This document shows positions 61,156 to 64,000 of a stretch of 64,000 nucleotides of DNA, piece after piece. The position numbers and the translations under genes are program-made. Numbering within the stretch: the stretch's first letter is position 1; every line of letters begins with the position of its first letter. The notes below the pieces were generated by a model. That model was given only the letters and a program-made list of their open reading frames with translations. It was not told where the DNA came from and made no database searches. Source of the DNA: Segatella copri (GTDB taxonomy: Bacteria; Bacteroidota; Bacteroidia; Bacteroidales; Bacteroidaceae); the NCBI RefSeq assembly GCF_009494395.1, contig NZ_VZCB01000052.1, positions 124,001 through 188,000 on the forward strand, written 5' to 3'.

Positions 61156-61441
61156 AAACGGCCTCCTGATTGATGTTTGACTGCAATAAAGGGCGGAGCG
61201 ATTTGCGGAAGCGGACTAAATCAACTTTGTTATTAAATAATTTACTTAAAGCCTCATGTAAGTTGTGCATGAGCGAGAGAGTTGGTTTTTCTACTTCCAC
61301 AACAATATCTATATCACTGTCTTCTGTATTTTCGCCTCGTGCTACCGAACCGAAAATTCCGAGTTTAGTGATACCAAAGCTATCTCCAAACTGTAGTTTG
61401 AAGTTGGCTAGTTTTTCCAAACATTCTTGTAACTTTACCAT
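61148..61441 (-). CDS. mntA: MntA-like minimal nucleotidyltransferase antitoxin
   Basis: The 97-residue protein has the GSx10DxD motif in GIFGSVARGENTEDSDID (S32, D43, D45), as in MNT proteins that AMPylate HepT. The promoter fits: -7 TATTTTTG (plus CAAAAATA 61463-61470) and -33 TTTG (plus CAAA 61491-61494) with a 20-base spacer. Confidence 0.88.
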   Translation of the reverse strand: MVKLQECLEKLANFKLQFGDSFGITKLGIFGSVARGENTEDSDIDIVVEVEKPTLSLMHNLHEALSKLFNNKVDLVRFRKSLRPLLQSNINQEAVYV

Positions 61442-61539
61442 AACTTATCATGTTAGTTGCTACAAAAATACTCAATTATCATGAAACTGCCAAATGAATT
61501 TGCTGTTATTTTATGATAAGTCTGGAAAATCATCAAAAA

Positions 61540-61580
61540 AAAGCGTAACGAATACCTTTTGGGGTAATTCATTACGCTTT
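61540..61580 (-). terminator. Terminator of yidC
   Basis: AAAGCGTAACGAATACC (61540-61556) pairs with GGGGTAATTCATTACGCTTT (61561-61580); on the minus strand a T run follows. The loop-proximal part, TACCTTTTGGGGTA, is another member of the palindrome family near hipB. Confidence 0.85.
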
Positions 61581-61613
61581 CATTTATCTGGAAACCATTA
61601 TTTCCCGAGATTA

Positions 61614-63551
61614 TTATTTTCCGAGATTATTCTTTTTCTCGTTCAGTTCTGCCTGCTTACGCATCATCTCTTCCTGCTGCTGGCGCTGCAACTCCTGAAG
61701 GGCCTGCATTCTTGCCATGAGGCCGCTTGCCTTCTTAGGGTTGTTCTTGTTCTCCTGATAGCGCTTCTCCAGGATGGCGAGGAGCTTCTCGTCGTTGGTG
61801 GTCTTGCGCAAGGTCCACATGATTGCGGCACTGAAGAACAAGGAGATGAAGTAGTAGAAGTTCAAACCTGCTGAGTAGTCGTTGAACATGAAGAAGAACA
61901 TCAATGGCATGAGAAACATCATCCACTGCATCATCTTCATCTGCTCTGCCTGCTGACCTACCATCTGATCACGCTGCTGGCGCATCGTCATCCATGAGTA
62001 CAACAGGTTGGCTACGCAGAAGAGAATACAGGTCAAACTCAAGTGGTCGCCAATCAACCAGATGTTGGTGTTCCACTCAATGATTGGGTCGAAGGTGCTC
62101 AAGTCGCTCATCCACAAGAACTTCTCACCACGAAGCTGGATGGCGTTAGGCACGAAGTTGAACATCGCAACCCAAACCGGCATCTGAATCAGCATAGGGA
62201 TACAACCAGATAATGGGCTTACACCATACTTGGCATACTCTGCCATCATCGCCTGCTGCTTCTGCATCTGATCCTCTGGCTTGTTGAACTGAGCGGTAGC
62301 TGCCTCGAGCTTTGGCTTCAGCACACGCATCTTGGCAGAACTCATGTAGCTCTTCTTCACCATAGGGTAGGTGATGAGCTTGAGGAGCAATGTGATGAGA
62401 ATCAATACGATACCCATTGGGAATACATTGCTCAACCAGTCGAACACATAGAGTGTGAAGAAACGGTTGATCCAGCGGATGATAGGCCATCCCAGATAAA
62501 CGAGCTTCTGGAACTCAAGGTCCTTGCCGAAGGTGCTCTCCTTCTCTGTATTCTTCAGAATCTGGAAGTCGTTAGGACCAAAGTAGAACTCAAACTCAGA
62601 CGCCTTCTTGCCGGTTGGGTCGAAAGCTGTCTTCATTTTAGCCTGGAACTGCTTCAGATAGCCAGAACCCTTCTCCTGAGGGATAGAGGTCATGAAGGCA
62701 TCCTTGTCGAAGTTGTCCTTAGCTACCATGATAGCTGAGAAGAACTGGTTCTTGAAAGATACCCAATCGATAGTCTCTTCAATCTTCTCGTCGATTTTCT
62801 CGCTGCCCTCGTTCAGGTGGTCGGTGCCGCCCTCTGCCTCATGATAGGTGAGGGTAGTGTAGCGGTTCTCGAACATGAAGCCACGCTCCTGCTGGCGCGC
62901 CTTGTCGCTCCAGTCGATGCTCATCTTGTTGCAGCTAGGTGAGAACAGTCCTGCCATACCTTCTGTCTGCAGACTCATGTGGAGCATGTAGTCATCGCCG
63001 AGGGTATAGGTCATGCTGAGGGTCTTGCCTGGGGCAGCCTCTGCAGTCATGGTGACAGACTTGTCAGTCACGTTGGATGGAGTGAAGTAGAGGTCGCTGG
63101 TGATGATGTTGGCCTCCTTAGCCTCGAGCATGAACTTGAGGCTCTGGTCGTTGCCGTCGAAGAGGGTAACGTCCTTCTGGTCGGCAGAACCGTCTTTCAC
63201 CTTGAGGTTGTGACCCACGTAACCCTTGATGACTGCCTTCTCGACAGTACCACCCTTGGTATTGAGCGTCAACTCAACCTTCTCATTCTTCAAAACTACT
63301 TTCTGAGCCTGACCCTTCAAAGCCGAATAGAATAGGGCGGTAGAGTCTGCCTCAATCTGAGCCTTCGCATCAGCCTGGCGCTTAACAGCGGCAGCCTTGC
63401 TGGCCTTTTCCATCTCGGCATGTTTAGCCTTGGCGATGGAGTCCTGAACGAATGCCGCTCTCTGTTCTTCGGCTGATGGCTGGTTGTACCAGCTAAAGCC
63501 TATCAGCACTACGGCAATCAGGAGGAAACCGATAATGTTGTTCTTATTCAT
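61614..63551 (-). CDS. yidC: Membrane protein insertase YidC
   Basis: The 645-residue protein has an N-terminal helix (NNIIGFLLIAVVLIGFSWYN), a large periplasmic beta domain (about 60-350) and the conserved C-terminal core with MGIVLILITLLLKLITYPMV, KKSYMSSAKMRVLKPKLEAA, and PLSGCIPMLIQMPVWVAMFN. It inserts inner-membrane proteins with or without Sec. The C-terminal tail is long and Gln/Lys-rich (LQELQRQQQEEMMRKQAELN). It follows pyrG in the same direction with a 78-base gap. Confidence 0.95.
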   Translation of the reverse strand: MNKNNIIGFLLIAVVLIGFSWYNQPSAEEQRAAFVQDSIAKAKHAEMEKASKAAAVKRQADAKAQIEADSTALFYSALKGQAQKVVLKNEKVELTLNTKGGTVEKAVIKGYVGHNLKVKDGSADQKDVTLFDGNDQSLKFMLEAKEANIITSDLYFTPSNVTDKSVTMTAEAAPGKTLSMTYTLGDDYMLHMSLQTEGMAGLFSPSCNKMSIDWSDKARQQERGFMFENRYTTLTYHEAEGGTDHLNEGSEKIDEKIEETIDWVSFKNQFFSAIMVAKDNFDKDAFMTSIPQEKGSGYLKQFQAKMKTAFDPTGKKASEFEFYFGPNDFQILKNTEKESTFGKDLEFQKLVYLGWPIIRWINRFFTLYVFDWLSNVFPMGIVLILITLLLKLITYPMVKKSYMSSAKMRVLKPKLEAATAQFNKPEDQMQKQQAMMAEYAKYGVSPLSGCIPMLIQMPVWVAMFNFVPNAIQLRGEKFLWMSDLSTFDPIIEWNTNIWLIGDHLSLTCILFCVANLLYSWMTMRQQRDQMVGQQAEQMKMMQWMMFLMPLMFFFMFNDYSAGLNFYYFISLFFSAAIMWTLRKTTNDEKLLAILEKRYQENKNNPKKASGLMARMQALQELQRQQQEEMMRKQAELNEKKNNLGK

Positions 63552-63629
63552 TATTATTTTTTATTGTTTTATTTTCTCTGAAGCGACAGCAAAGGCCGTG
63601 CCATTCTGCTGCCTGAAGCCAGCCTGCCG

Positions 63630-64000
63630 CTATTTCTTGTTAGCGATGGCTGTCTTTACAAAGTCAACAAACAATGGGTGTGGCTTCAATACCGTGCTCT
63701 GGTACTCTGGGTGATACTGTGTTCCGATGTACCATTTCAAGCTTGGGATTTCCACTACTTCTACCAGGTCGCTCTCCGGATTGCGGCCCACGCACATCAT
63801 GCCATGCTTCTCGTATTCCTTCAGGAAATCGTTGTTGAACTCATAGCGGTGGCGATGGCGCTCCTGGATATGCTCCTTCTTATAGATGTTGAACACGCGA
63901 CTGCCTTGTCTCAGTACGCACTCGTAGGCGCCGAGTCGCATGGTTCCACCCATGTTTGATATGTTCTTCTGCTCCTCCATGATGTCGATGACATTATGTG
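63630..64000 (-). CDS. pyrG: CTP synthase (partial, N-terminus outside window)
   Basis: About 123 C-terminal residues are present, beginning HNVIDIMEEQKNISNMGGTM at the window edge. They include MRLGAYECVLRQGSRVFNIY, ERHRHRYEFNNDFLKEYEKH and YIGTQYHPEYQSTVLKPHPL, the glutaminase-domain end with the catalytic His-Pro-Glu. CTP synthase makes CTP from UTP and glutamine. The start lies beyond the window. Confidence 0.95.
   Translation of the reverse strand, partial: HNVIDIMEEQKNISNMGGTMRLGAYECVLRQGSRVFNIYKKEHIQERHRHRYEFNNDFLKEYEKHGMMCVGRNPESDLVEVVEIPSLKWYIGTQYHPEYQSTVLKPHPLFVDFVKTAIANKK

Overview
The window looks like a chromosomal segment of a gut Bacteroidales bacterium close to Prevotella/Segatella copri. 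The reasons are repeated Bacteroidetes-type promoters (TTTG, 18-20 bases, TAnnTTTG), an rpoD sigma factor without region 1.1, a fused nuoCD in a complex I operon lacking nuoEFG, SLH-free lipoproteins with SCSSDD-type lipoboxes, HmuY/HmuR-like proteins, and Bacteroidales-type mobilisation genes. No rRNA, tRNA or CRISPR array was seen.

Layout. 0-6.5 kb: a partial endonuclease/exonuclease/phosphatase protein, a TonB-type outer-membrane barrel, and a three-gene surface protein operon whose first gene (a leucine-rich lipoprotein) is broken at a G8 tract. 6.6-13.4 kb: a heme/iron uptake operon (HmuR-like receptor, HmuY-like lipoprotein, two paralogous unknown membrane proteins, PepSY protein) preceded by a 22-bp periodic repeat array. 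13.4-19.8 kb: a small integrative mobilisable element (mob genes, HTH proteins, integrase). 20.2-26.8 kb: a beta-mannan utilisation cluster (esterase, GH26, GH130 phosphorylase, symporter, 2-epimerase), matching the known mannobiose epimerase/phosphorylase pathway. 27-28.4 kb: two tandem deoxynucleoside kinases. 28.6-29.6 kb: a decayed surface protein fragment. 29.9-40 kb: the complex I operon nuoA-B-CD-H-I-J-K-L-M-N. 40.2-45.4 kb: DUF4250, YitT, an amidase interrupted by an amber codon, uvrA and a small type IX-type C-terminal-domain protein. 45.5-52.9 kb: LysM protein, outer-membrane barrel, MFS transporter, WG-repeat protein, rpoD, POT peptide transporter. 52.9-58.4 kb: S9 peptidase, a membrane-bound AraC regulator interrupted by TGA, a small membrane protein, DUF1846. 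58.5-61.5 kb: rhodanese lipoprotein, a three-part HipB-HipS-HipT toxin-antitoxin system, and an MntA-HepT system. 61.6-64 kb: yidC and a partial pyrG.

The most unusual content is non-coding. Tandem heptad and octad repeats sit directly after stop codons between co-oriented genes at many loci. Three different intergenic arrays share a 21-22 bp period. A TACC(n)GGTA palindrome family with about 42-bp spacing surrounds hipB and recurs elsewhere as a 59-bp hairpin element. Several genes are broken by single events (G-tract frameshift, amber, opal), which suggests recent decay, phase variation or assembly errors. Coordinates and motifs were read by eye; family names come from recognition of sequence motifs, not from searches.
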